Shown here: positions 25,509 to 33,490 of the stretch, piece by piece | How positions within the stretch are numbered: position 1 is the first letter of the stretch | Layout of the letters: the number at the start of each line of letters is the position of its first letter | DNA from: Rickettsiales bacterium | GTDB taxonomy: Bacteria > Pseudomonadota > Alphaproteobacteria > Rickettsiales > CANDYO01 | Assembly: GCA_025210695.1 (NCBI GenBank) | Contig: JAOARE010000024.1 | Coordinates: 1 to 36,438, forward strand | Reading direction: 5' to 3' | Length of the DNA: 36,438 nt | Notes under the pieces: generated by a model | What the model was told of the DNA's origin: nothing | Databases searched by the model: none | What the model saw: the letters and a program-made list of their open reading frames with translations, nothing else | Translations under genes and position numbers: made by a program

Positions 25509-25940
25509 ATGATGCTAACTACGAAAGGGCGCTATGCTGTTATGGCAATGGTTGATCTAGCTTACTACGGTGAGAGCAATAAGATTATAGCGTTACATGA
25601 AATAGCAGAAAGACAAGAAATTACGATCAATTATCTTGAGCAATTATTTGTTAAACTAAAAAAACGTAATCTAGTAGAGTCACATAAAGGTCCTGGAGGA
25701 GGCTATAAACTATCAAAATCTCCTAAAGACATATCTGTGTTAGAAATTATAAATGCCTCAGAAGAAAGTATAAAAATGACTAGATGTAAAAAGAATAGCG
25801 GTGGATGTTTAGCAGAAAATAATAAAGTTTGTTTTACTCATGCATTATGGGATGGTTTAGATAATACAATAAGCAATTATTTACATTCAGTTTCTTTGCA
25901 AGATATTTTTAATAAAATTAACAACAAGGTGATTCCTTAA
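25509..25940 (+). CDS. iscR: Fe-S cluster assembly regulator IscR (Rrf2 family)
   Basis: A 143-residue Rrf2 regulator. The winged HTH begins LTTKGRYAVMAMVDLAYY, with ITINYLEQLFVKLKKRNLVES as recognition region and GPGGGYKLSKSP as the wing. The cluster loop has Cys93, Cys100, Cys108 and His111 (TRCKKNSGGC, then NKVCFTHALW). Spacing is 6 and 7 residues, against 5 and 5 in E. coli, so ligands are present with a longer loop. It would sense Fe-S status and repress the operon. The first of two adjacent ATGs is used. The downstream desulfurase ATG follows the TAA directly. Confidence 0.95.
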   Translation: MMLTTKGRYAVMAMVDLAYYGESNKIIALHEIAERQEITINYLEQLFVKLKKRNLVESHKGPGGGYKLSKSPKDISVLEIINASEESIKMTRCKKNSGGCLAENNKVCFTHALWDGLDNTISNYLHSVSLQDIFNKINNKVIP

Positions 25941-27053
25941 ATGAATGAAGAAAGAATATATTTAGATTATAATTCTACAGGCTTAATGGATAAAAATGTA
26001 ATTAAGTTTATGGTCAATATGATTCAATCCAATAAACCCTATAATCCATCTTCTATACATTCAGATGGTCGTAAGTCTAGAGGTATGATGGAAAATGCTA
26101 GGAATCAAATCGCTAAGGCGTTGAATATTGATAGTTATAAAGATGACTTGGAAATTATTTTTACAAGCTCAGGAACTGAAGCAAATAATTTAGCTATTGA
26201 TAACTTTAAAACAATGCCCGTATTTGTTGGGGCAACTGAGCATGTATCAATTTTAGAATCTAACCATAAGGATATGATTTTTGTTCCAGTGGATAGTAAA
26301 GGAATAATAACTGAGGCAGTCTTATCTAAGCTGTTGCAGCAATCTCCTGGAAAGAAATTAGTTTCAATTATGTTGGCAAATAATGAAACCGGAGTGATTC
26401 AGGATATTAAATCGTTAAGTAAAATAGTGCATGCTGAAAATGGAATACTTCATTGTGATGCTTCTCAAGCTTTTTGTAAAATAGAAGTTAATTTTAATGA
26501 TTTAGAATGTGATTTGTTAACGATCTCTAGTCATAAATGTGGAGGACCTTTAGGAGCAGCAGCATTAATTGCTAAAAAAGGCCTTGGTTTAAAGGGAGTT
26601 ATTAACGGCGGCAAACAAGAGCAAGGTCTGCGTTCAGGAACAGAAAACCTTTTAAGTATTTGTGGTTTTGGAGTTGCTGCCACTAGCTATAAAGAAAAGA
26701 TTAAAAGATTTAAAGAAATTTCCTTTTTAAGAGATAAAATAGAAAAAGAACTGTTAGGTGCCGAAATTATAGCTTCTGGTTCAAGAAGGCTTCCTAATAC
26801 TAGTAGCATTAGAATGGAGGGTGTTAAGAGTGAAGAGCAATTGATTAAGTTTGATTTAGCTGGGGTATCTGTAAGTGCAGGGTCCGCTTGTTCATCTGGA
26901 AGAATAGCTGGGTCACATGTTTTAAAGGCAATGGGATTAGAGGATAAAAAATCTAATGAAGTGGTTAGAGTTAGCTTAGGCTTAGATAATACAGAGGAAG
27001 AGATTAATAAATTTATCGTATTGTGGAATGATATATATAATAAAGGATTATAA
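25941..27053 (+). CDS. Cysteine desulfurase family protein, second copy
   Basis: A 370-residue class V aminotransferase fold protein. PLP lysine lies in [15 protein letters not shown] and the mobile active Cys in [13 protein letters not shown], both intact. Opening YLDYNSTG and [12 protein letters not shown] also fit NifS/IscS. It differs substantially from the next gene IscS (402 residues) and is shorter. It may be a paralog specialised for another sulfur acceptor, or a partly redundant one. Such doubled iscS genes at the head of the isc operon occur in Rickettsiales. The ribosome-binding site lies within iscR (AAGGTG), and the genes are immediately adjacent. Confidence 0.92.
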   Translation: MNEERIYLDYNSTGLMDKNVIKFMVNMIQSNKPYNPSSIHSDGRKSRGMMENARNQIAKALNIDSYKDDLEIIFTSSGTEANNLAIDNFKTMPVFVGATEHVSILESNHKDMIFVPVDSKGIITEAVLSKLLQQSPGKKLVSIMLANNETGVIQDIKSLSKIVHAENGILHCDASQAFCKIEVNFNDLECDLLTISSHKCGGPLGAAALIAKKGLGLKGVINGGKQEQGLRSGTENLLSICGFGVAATSYKEKIKRFKEISFLRDKIEKELLGAEIIASGSRRLPNTSSIRMEGVKSEEQLIKFDLAGVSVSAGSACSSGRIAGSHVLKAMGLEDKKSNEVVRVSLGLDNTEEEINKFIVLWNDIYNKGL

Positions 27054-27058
27054 AAAAT

Positions 27059-28267
27059 ATGAAAACAATTTACTTAGATTATCAATCAACAACACCAGTG
27101 GATCCAAGAGTAGTGGATGAGATGGTACCATATTTTACAGAAAAATTTGGTAATCCACACTCGCGTAGTCATAGCTTTGGTTGGGAGTCAGAAGAGGCAG
27201 TAGAAATTGCACGTGCTAAAATAGCTAATTTAATTAATGCTGACCCTAAGGAAATAGTTTTTACTTCGGGAGCTACTGAGTCCAATAATTTAGCAATTAA
27301 GGGGGTTGCTCATTTTTATGCAGCTAAGAAAAAGCATATTATTACTGTTGCCACAGAACATAAATGTGTGCTTGACGCCTGTAGACACTTAGAGGCTGAA
27401 GGTTTTAAAATAACTTACTTACCTGTAAATCAAAAGGGGCTGATTGATTTAGATGAATTAAAATCAGCGATAACTCCTGAAACAGGGTTAGTTTCAGTTA
27501 TGGGAATTAACAATGAAATTGGAGTGATTCAGCCATTAGCTGAAATTGGTAAGATTTGTAGAGAGCAGGGCGTTTTTTTTCACAGTGATTGCGCCCAAGC
27601 TTTTGGCAAAATTCCATTAGATGTTAAAGCTATGAATATTGACCTAATGAGCATCTCAGGACATAAAATTTATGGTCCTAAAGGTATAGGAGCATTATAT
27701 GTTAGTCGTAAACCAAGAGTAAGATTAGAACCCTTAATTAGCGGTGGTGGACAAGAAAGAGGGTTTAGGTCTGGAACTTTGCCAACTCCATTAGTGGTTG
27801 CTTTAGGAAAAGCCGCAGAAATAGCTGCTAATGAGATGGAAAAAGACTATCAACATGTGAAATATTTATCAGACAGGTTTTATAAAGCAATCACGGATAA
27901 GATTCCGGATGTTTACTTAAATGGAGATGCAGAACATCGTTATCCAGGAAACTTAAATTTAAGCTTTGCTTATGTTGAAGGAGAATCTTTGATTATTGCC
28001 ATTAAAGAATTGGCTGTGTCATCTGGATCTGCTTGCACTTCTTCTTCGCTTGAACCATCTTATGTACTTAGATCTATGGGTGTAGATGAAGATTTAGCTC
28101 ATACCTCAATAAGATTTGGTATAGGGCGTTTTACAACGGAAGAAGAAATAGATACGGCAGCAGAAGTAGTAGTAAATAATATTCAGAAATTAAGGGATAT
28201 GAGTCCATTATGGGAAATGGCTCAAGAAGGAATAGATCTTAAGAGCATTCAATGGGCAAAACATTAA
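27059..28267 (+). CDS. iscS: Cysteine desulfurase IscS
   Basis: A 402-residue protein matching IscS in length and motifs: [58 protein letters not shown] (PLP Lys) and [18 protein letters not shown] (persulfide Cys). It removes sulfur from cysteine and gives it to IscU and other acceptors. The gene starts 5 bases after the previous desulfurase and is followed by iscU after 15 bases. All catalytic residues are present, and the C-terminal IscU-binding tail is present. Confidence 0.97.
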   Translation: MKTIYLDYQSTTPVDPRVVDEMVPYFTEKFGNPHSRSHSFGWESEEAVEIARAKIANLINADPKEIVFTSGATESNNLAIKGVAHFYAAKKKHIITVATEHKCVLDACRHLEAEGFKITYLPVNQKGLIDLDELKSAITPETGLVSVMGINNEIGVIQPLAEIGKICREQGVFFHSDCAQAFGKIPLDVKAMNIDLMSISGHKIYGPKGIGALYVSRKPRVRLEPLISGGGQERGFRSGTLPTPLVVALGKAAEIAANEMEKDYQHVKYLSDRFYKAITDKIPDVYLNGDAEHRYPGNLNLSFAYVEGESLIIAIKELAVSSGSACTSSSLEPSYVLRSMGVDEDLAHTSIRFGIGRFTTEEEIDTAAEVVVNNIQKLRDMSPLWEMAQEGIDLKSIQWAKH

Positions 28268-28282
28268 TAAAGAGGTAAAAAA

Positions 28283-28675
28283 ATGTCATATAGCGATAAA
28301 GTATTAGAACACAATAAAAATCCACGCAATGTAGGTTCTCTTTCTAAAGATTCTCAAAATGTTGGTACTGGTGTAGTTGGAGCTCCTGCTTGTGGAGACG
28401 TAATGAAATTACAAATACAGGTGAGCAAAGAAGGGGTTATTGAAGATGCTAAATTTAAAACATTTGGTTGTGGATCTGCAATTGCTGCAAGCTCACTAGC
28501 TACTGAATGGATTAAGGGTAAAACTGTTAACGAAGCTTCTTCTATTAAAAATACAGAAATAGTTCAAGAGCTTTCATTACCACCAGTTAAGGTTCATTGT
28601 TCTATTTTAGCTGAAGAAGCAATTAAAGCAGCTGTATCTGACTATAATAAAAAGCAAGACAAAAAAGATGCTTAA
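28283..28675 (+). CDS. iscU: Fe-S scaffold protein IscU
   Basis: A 130-residue scaffold. Three cluster Cys are in GAPACGDVMK, KTFGCGSAIAAS and KVHCSILAEEAI, with Asp after the first. The HscA recognition motif is LPPVK just before the third Cys. It receives sulfur from IscS and holds the nascent [2Fe-2S] cluster. AGAGGTAAAA precedes the start. It overlaps iscA by 8 bases, so the two are translationally coupled. Confidence 0.97.
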   Translation: MSYSDKVLEHNKNPRNVGSLSKDSQNVGTGVVGAPACGDVMKLQIQVSKEGVIEDAKFKTFGCGSAIAASSLATEWIKGKTVNEASSIKNTEIVQELSLPPVKVHCSILAEEAIKAAVSDYNKKQDKKDA

Positions 28676-29003
28676 GGATCCGATTACTATTACTGATTCA
28701 GCGGTGGAAAGAATTAAGGTTCTTCTTCAACAAAGAGGAAAACCATCTGCTGGAATCAGAATATTAATTGAAACAAAAGGATGTTCTGGCTTAAAATATA
28801 AGATTGAATATACTGATGAGATTAATAAATTTGATGCTGAAGTGAATTATAAAGACATCAAGGTTCTAATTGATGCTAAGGCAATGCTTTTTATATTGGG
28901 GAGTAATATGGATTATGTAGAAGAAGAATTATCTTCTGGTTTTGTATTTACCAATCCTAACGAAAAAGGAAAATGTGGATGTGGAGATTCTTTCCATGTC
29001 TGA
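28668..29003 (+). CDS. iscA: Fe-S assembly A-type carrier IscA
   Basis: A 111-residue HesB/IscA-family protein. The three conserved Cys are in ETKGCSGLKYKIE and in the C-terminal GKCGCGDSFHV. It transfers or stores Fe-S clusters for late targets such as [4Fe-4S] proteins. It overlaps iscU by 8 bases and hscB by 8 bases. The first residues (MLKDPITITDSAVERIK) match IscA or the related ErpA; operon position favours IscA. Confidence 0.95.
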   Translation: MLKDPITITDSAVERIKVLLQQRGKPSAGIRILIETKGCSGLKYKIEYTDEINKFDAEVNYKDIKVLIDAKAMLFILGSNMDYVEEELSSGFVFTNPNEKGKCGCGDSFHV

Positions 29004-29439
29004 TAACTACTTTGAATTGCTGAGTATAGCTCACGGTTTTGATATAGATAAGAATCAGTTATACACCAATTATATTGCTCTTCAACAACTTCTCCATCCA
29101 GATAAATACGCCAATAAAACAAAACCTGAAAAGCTTTTGGCCATAGAATACACCTCAAAACTTAATAAGGCATATCAAACTTTAAATGATGATAAATCTA
29201 GAGCAGAATATTTATTATCTTTAGAAGGGATTATAATTAATCAAGAAGATAATAATAACGTTCATCCAGACCATGTGATGCTTCATGAAATATTAGAATT
29301 AAGTGAGGACCCAGCAAAGCATGATATTTCTTCAATGAAAGAAGAATGTTTAGACAGCTTTAAAATAAAGTATTCTGCAAGAGAATTTGAATCTGCAGCT
29401 CAAGAAATTATAAGATTGCAGTATTTAAGTAAAATTTAA
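28996..29439 (+). CDS. hscB: Co-chaperone HscB (J-domain protein)
   Basis: A 147-residue protein starting MSDNYFELLSIAHGFDIDK; a longer open frame upstream lies within iscA and is unlikely. The J-domain HPD is in QLLHPDKYANK (about 33-43), and the C-terminal three-helix part binds IscU. It stimulates the ATPase of HscA. No hscA is found right after it, although hscB-hscA-fdx is the usual order; a hairpin region and a convergent gene end the operon. Confidence 0.93.
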   Translation: MSDNYFELLSIAHGFDIDKNQLYTNYIALQQLLHPDKYANKTKPEKLLAIEYTSKLNKAYQTLNDDKSRAEYLLSLEGIIINQEDNNNVHPDHVMLHEILELSEDPAKHDISSMKEECLDSFKIKYSAREFESAAQEIIRLQYLSKI

Positions 29440-29462
29440 ATCATTTGTAAACTACTTTCAAT

Positions 29463-29511
29463 TTGCTCTTATAATCTCTCGAGCCCTGGTTCTTAAAGGG
29501 CTCAAGAGCAA
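29463..29511. terminator. Bulged hairpin between hscB and the Hsp20-like gene
   Basis: TTGCTCTT/AAGAGCAA (8 bp) encloses GAGCCC/GGGCTC (6 bp) with a 10-base bulge on the left. It lies between convergent stops (29439 and 29530). It has no U-tract, so a terminator role is only inferred. Confidence 0.45.
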
Positions 29512-29529
29512 CAAAAGGAAAATAATAAG

Positions 29530-30192
29530 CTATTTATCAGCAATAGATTGCTTCTTAAACTTCACGATAATTTTATTATCTTCTTTTATAATTTCTGGAT
29601 TCTCCATATATATATTGCTAGGCAGTCTAAAAGAGTATAAAAAGTTAGAGCTCATAAATTGCTTAGATGAGTTTTCCTTATCTTCATTACTCTGTGAGGT
29701 TTTGGCAGAGAACATGAGTTGACTGTTTTCTATTTTTATAGATATATCTTCTTTGTCATATCCATCAAAATTTATTTGATAATAAATAAAATCGTCATCT
29801 TCGTTTTGAGAGCTGGAAGCTTGTCTTGTGTAGGAAGTGGGTTCTATTTTGATAAAATTATCAAAATAACTATCCAAATAATCAAATCTTTCTTCCATTC
29901 TTCTATTTAAAGCATCTAACTCTTGAAGAGGAACAAAATTAAAAGGGTTTAGCAATAGTTCTTCTATTTTATTATTACCATATATTGCTTCTTTAGCATT
30001 TTTATTGCTATAGTTTTGTATTAGTAAAGTTAGACCAACACCCATAAGCAAACATATTACTCCAATTGACGCTTTTGAATTTAAAAAGGCAGGTAACTTA
30101 CTTAAGCTAGAGTTTTTCTTTTTTGAAGAGCTGGTTTTTATAGAAGATTTAGATTGAATATCTTTTTTTTCTGTCTTGTTTTGTTTCGTCAT
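29530..30192 (-). CDS. Membrane-anchored small heat-shock (Hsp20-like) protein
   Basis: A 220-residue protein. Residues 1-40 are Lys/Ser-rich and basic; 41-59 is a membrane segment (ASIGVICLLMGVGLTLLIQ), so the rest should lie in the periplasm. A linker with LNRRMEERFDYLDSYF leads to an alpha-crystallin-like domain at about 127-214: IYYQINFDGYDKEDISIKI, then SFRLPSNIYMEN and IIVKFKKQ. The beta pattern matches the Hsp20 domain (F-x-LP-x-x-I and I-V), but the classic A-x-x-x-n-G-V-L-x-I end is altered. Usual Hsp20s are soluble; an anchored form may protect envelope proteins. GGGGAG precedes the ATG. Confidence 0.7.
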   Translation of the reverse strand: MTKQNKTEKKDIQSKSSIKTSSSKKKNSSLSKLPAFLNSKASIGVICLLMGVGLTLLIQNYSNKNAKEAIYGNNKIEELLLNPFNFVPLQELDALNRRMEERFDYLDSYFDNFIKIEPTSYTRQASSSQNEDDDFIYYQINFDGYDKEDISIKIENSQLMFSAKTSQSNEDKENSSKQFMSSNFLYSFRLPSNIYMENPEIIKEDNKIIVKFKKQSIADK

Positions 30193-30707
30193 TTCAATCT
30201 CCCCATTTAGTAGTAATTAAATAAAAATATTAGATTTGATATATATTTTTTTTAGCTCTTGGCTTTGTATAATTTATTGTTTTAAGTTTAGCTATAAAGG
30301 GCGAGAGGTTTATATTTTCCTCACATTCGCCTTTTATTTTAAAATAACAAAATAATGAATATTTAACAATAGGGGGAGAAGATAATTTCTGTGTTAATAT
30401 AATAACTAATATAATCTAAGCCAATTGCAGGGCATTCTGTAATACTAGTTATTTAATGCAATAACTTAATTGACGTTATGAATGACTATCTCATCTCCAT
30501 GTTGTTGTTAACAATGTGATAAGCTTTTTATTTTATTAATATTCATTATTATTCCAATATTTACCTTAATGTAAATTAATTAATTGTAACTTGCGTTATT
30601 AGAACTTATTGTTATCTTAGGAAATACAGGAATATATTTTTTACTTGCAAAGAACTAGGTAACTGTAATACTGTTAGACAATAAATTTAATGAAAGGAAA
30701 TAAATAA
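30193..30707. other. 515-base intergenic region before metK
   Basis: No coding frame is convincing. It holds a TATAAT at 30268-30273, and a bulged stem GGGCGAGAGG / CCTCACATTCGCC at 30299-30332 followed by TTTTATTTT. Near metK is TTGCAA (30644) with no well-spaced -10. AAAGGAAA precedes the metK ATG. I could not match any known SAM riboswitch class by eye. Confidence 0.5.
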
Positions 30708-31886
30708 ATGCTTAATAATAGAGATAATTTTTTATTTACTAGTGAATCTGTATCTTCAGGGCATCCAGACAAAATTTGTGATCAAATATCTGATAGTATT
30801 CTAGATCTATATCTATCACATGATCCCAATTCTAGGGTTGCCGTAGAATGTTTTGCCACTCCAGAAAAAATTATAATAGGTGGTGAAGTTACCGGTCCCG
30901 ATAGTGTTAGTAATGAATTAATTGAACAAACTATTCGTAAATGCATTAGAGATATAGGTTACGAGCAGGATAAGTTTCATTGGAATAAAGTTACAATAGA
31001 AAATCTATTAATTCAGCAATCTCCAGATATTGCTTTTGGTGTTGATGCAAGAGAAGGTAAAGAAGAAGGGGCAGGTGACCAAGGAATTATGTTTGGTTTT
31101 GCTTGTGATGAAACACCATGCTTAATGCCAGCAACTATTTACTATTCTCACCGTATTCTTCAAAATATATTCCAAGCTATAAAGGACGGAAAGATAGCTA
31201 AACTTGGCCCTGATGCTAAGAGTCAGGTTACTCTTGAATATGTTAATGGTGTTCCTGTTAGAGCCAAATCAATAGTAGTTTCTATTCAGCATCCAGAAGG
31301 ATTAGATCAGAAGAAAATAAAAGGAATTATCCTTCCATATGTAGAAGCTGCGTTTCCAGATTCTAATTGGTTCTGCAAAGATAAAGATTTTTATGTTAAT
31401 CCTACGGGAGTATTCACTATAGGTGGTCCTGAGGGAGATGCTGGTCTCACAGGGCGTAAGATAATTGTTGATAGTTATGGTGGAGCAGCACCTCATGGAG
31501 GTGGAGCATTTTCAGGAAAAGATCCTTCAAAAGTTGATCGTTCAGCCGCTTATGCCGCAAGATATTTAGCAAAGAATGTGGTGGCTGCTGGTCTTGCAAA
31601 GCGTTGTACAATTCAACTTTCTTATGCCATTGGTCTTTCTAAGCCTTTATCGTTTTATATTCACACTGATCATGGTAGTAAAGTTAATGAAGAAAAATTG
31701 GCAAAAGTATTACAGGAATTGGTTGATCTGACTCCAGCTGGAATAAAACATCATTTACAATTAACTCGCCCTATATATCAAAAAACTGCTAGTTTTGGAC
31801 ATTTTGGAAGGAGCCCTGAAGTGGATGGAAGTTTTCCTTGGGAAAAAACAGATTTGGTGGATGCACTAAAGAAAGAGTTTAAATAG
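30708..31886 (+). CDS. metK: S-adenosylmethionine synthetase
   Basis: A complete 392-residue enzyme that makes SAM from ATP and methionine. All signatures are intact: [15 protein letters not shown] near the start, [26 protein letters not shown]-like region at [11 protein letters not shown], and [23 protein letters not shown]. Several Rickettsia species carry degraded metK and import SAM; here the gene is full-length, without stops or frameshifts. It stands alone, with a long leader upstream. Confidence 0.97.
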   Translation: MLNNRDNFLFTSESVSSGHPDKICDQISDSILDLYLSHDPNSRVAVECFATPEKIIIGGEVTGPDSVSNELIEQTIRKCIRDIGYEQDKFHWNKVTIENLLIQQSPDIAFGVDAREGKEEGAGDQGIMFGFACDETPCLMPATIYYSHRILQNIFQAIKDGKIAKLGPDAKSQVTLEYVNGVPVRAKSIVVSIQHPEGLDQKKIKGIILPYVEAAFPDSNWFCKDKDFYVNPTGVFTIGGPEGDAGLTGRKIIVDSYGGAAPHGGGAFSGKDPSKVDRSAAYAARYLAKNVVAAGLAKRCTIQLSYAIGLSKPLSFYIHTDHGSKVNEEKLAKVLQELVDLTPAGIKHHLQLTRPIYQKTASFGHFGRSPEVDGSFPWEKTDLVDALKKEFK

Positions 31887-31932
31887 GTGTTTTTCTTTAG
31901 GAGTTTTATTTTTTTTAAAATAGTTAAATTTT

Positions 31933-31960
31933 ATTCTCGGTAAAGAAGTTTTCCGAGAAT
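31933..31960. terminator. Hairpin between metK and the small minus-strand gene
   Basis: An 8-bp stem ATTCTCGG/CCGAGAAT with a 12-base loop lies 46 bases after the metK stop and 15 bases beyond the stop of the convergent small gene. There is no proper T-tract on either strand. Confidence 0.45.
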
Positions 31961-31975
31961 GAAATACAAATAGTA

Positions 31976-32086
31976 TTAATTGTTATTTTTAATTTTTTTC
32001 TGAGATCCTTTGCGTCTTTGCAGGTTTTCCTTTAAAGCGGCAGAGAGTTTTTCAAGTTTTTCTTCTTTTTTTGTTTTTTTAGTCAT
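31976..32086 (-). CDS. Conserved 36-residue alphaproteobacterial small protein
   Basis: A short frame MTKKTKKEEKLEKLSAALKE followed by NLQRRKGSQKKIKNNN. It matches a pattern I know from many alphaproteobacteria, where proteins of 35-60 residues read as Lys/Glu helix, then LxxALxxNLxRRKxQ. Function is unknown. A weak or absent Shine-Dalgarno is seen upstream. Its length and Lys richness mean it could be chance in AT-rich DNA, but the ALKENLQRRK block argues otherwise. Confidence 0.7.
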   Translation of the reverse strand: MTKKTKKEEKLEKLSAALKENLQRRKGSQKKIKNNN

Positions 32087-32148
32087 TATCGTATAAATCT
32101 CTTGCTTAAGTTATGATATTATGGCAGTTTAAAGAACTTAAAATTCAT

Positions 32149-32223
32149 GCCGCCATGGCTCAGTGGTAGAGCACATCATTGGTAATGATGAGGTCGATAG
32201 TTCGATTCTATCTGGCGGCACCA
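32149..32223 (+). tRNA. tRNA-Thr (GGT)
   Basis: Acceptor GCCGCCA pairs with TGGCGGC, discriminator A, encoded CCA. The anticodon stem ATCAT/ATGAT closes the loop TGGTA-containing region with GGT, the T-arm reads ATAG-TTCGATT-CTAT. Length with CCA is 75. Confidence 0.97.
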
Positions 32224-32309
32224 GCAAAATTAACTACATCTTACATTATCAAAATATAGCATAACAAAAGAAAATCAAACAACTTATCTTTATTCTCTTT
32301 ATAGATTAA

Positions 32310-32337
32310 TTGCTATTGTAGATTTCTAATCTATAAT
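32310..32337 (+). promoter_or_regulatory. Promoter of the 32374 gene
   Basis: TTGCTA (4 of 6) and a perfect TATAAT are separated by 16 bases, 36 bases before the ATG. AGGGGAT serves as ribosome site. Confidence 0.65.
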
Positions 32338-32373
32338 GGAAGTTAGGAATCAAGTATTTAGGGGATATTTTAT

Positions 32374-33270
32374 ATGAGTAGAAGTAAGGATGCACCTCGA
32401 ACTTCAGAAGAATTTTTTGCTGAAAGCAGAGTTTTGAATCAGGTGCAAGAAATGCAAGATCCAATTGAAGTTCAAAAAAATCTAGTTTTAGAAGCGCAAA
32501 CCACAGAGGATATAGGAAAGCTTATTGAGGAGAAAAAAATTTCACTTAATGTTGGAACTGGTGGGGTAAATATTGTTCAATCAAATCATCCTAAGGTTCA
32601 AAATATTCTGAAAAACTTTGTAAAAAATGAAGCTCTTACAGATAAATGGAAACCTAAAAATGAAAGTGACATAGATCTAAAAAAGGAATTAGTTGTTAAT
32701 GCTATAGAAACTTCAGTAAAGCGTGACATATATGAGGTAAATGAAGGTAAACAATCTAATTTACAAAAGGAAATACCAAGCACTAGTGAAGCAGTGAAAG
32801 CTTACATAGAAGAAAAAATAGAATCATGTAATAATGAAGTACTTGATGAAAAGTTAAATACAAGGATGGATTATAAAGATCCAAGTATATTATTACATTT
32901 AATGAAAAATCATCCAAAATGTATCTCCGAAGATAAAAAAGAGAAAATTCTAAAATTAGAAGCTAATTATCAAGAACAAGAATTTGGAGACTTAATAAAA
33001 AACGAGAGAAGAAGTAAAGGATATGATCAACCGTTTTCAAAGCATGAAAAGGCTGCAATGAGAGCGCTATATGAACAAAAGAATAAGAGTAGCAACGCTG
33101 CTGAAGAATACAAAGTTACTGAAGAAGATGTCCATAAAGCACTCGTTGAAGCACGCAGCAAAACAGTGCGTGGTATGCTCACTAATATAAAAAGAATTGG
33201 GTTTGCGGCTTCTATAAAAGCCGCTGTTATGAGCAATACTAAGTCAAAAAAAAGCGGTCGTAGTATATAA
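32374..33270 (+). CDS. Orphan charged helical protein, candidate effector
   Basis: This 298-residue protein is not recognised. It is hydrophilic and mostly helical (QVQEMQDPIEVQKNLVLEAQ, KYIEEKIESC-type stretches), with a less charged segment VGTGGVNIVQSNHPKVQNI at about 60-80. There is no signal peptide or membrane span. The C-terminus is GFAASIKAAVMSNTKSKKSGRSI: a small hydrophobic helix and a basic Ser/Arg end. It follows tRNA-Thr and has its own promoter. Two further orphan genes follow on the same strand, separated by 220 and 176 bases. A type IV secretion substrate is a reasonable guess, nothing more. Confidence 0.7.
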   Translation: MSRSKDAPRTSEEFFAESRVLNQVQEMQDPIEVQKNLVLEAQTTEDIGKLIEEKKISLNVGTGGVNIVQSNHPKVQNILKNFVKNEALTDKWKPKNESDIDLKKELVVNAIETSVKRDIYEVNEGKQSNLQKEIPSTSEAVKAYIEEKIESCNNEVLDEKLNTRMDYKDPSILLHLMKNHPKCISEDKKEKILKLEANYQEQEFGDLIKNERRSKGYDQPFSKHEKAAMRALYEQKNKSSNAAEEYKVTEEDVHKALVEARSKTVRGMLTNIKRIGFAASIKAAVMSNTKSKKSGRSI

Positions 33271-33372
33271 AAACACATTCCTTTTTAAACTGGATGAAGA
33301 TCACACCAGACTTTCTAATTATAAACCCAATAGTGACTGATGGACATTCGTCTGCTTCTTTTTCCTTTCTTT

Positions 33373-33404
33373 ATCCCCTTTAGGGCAAGAGGATCCAGTA
33401 AAAC
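33373..33404. repeat. Degenerate palindromic repeat, copy D
   Basis: ATCCCC-TTTA-GGGCAAGAGGAT followed by CCAGTAAAACC keeps the right arm and tail of copy C, but its left arm has lost bases so the stem is broken. Confidence 0.6.
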
Positions 33405-33490
33405 CAGAACATAGTAAAAATGATAATTCGATTAACTCTTTATTAAGAATGTTTCTCTAGAATAAACTAAAATTATAATACTTAAACATT

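Noticed and set aside
30193-30707. SAM-I, SAM-II or related riboswitch before metK
   Set aside because: I tried to place the conserved core sequences by eye and found none; without a covariance search the call is not supportable.
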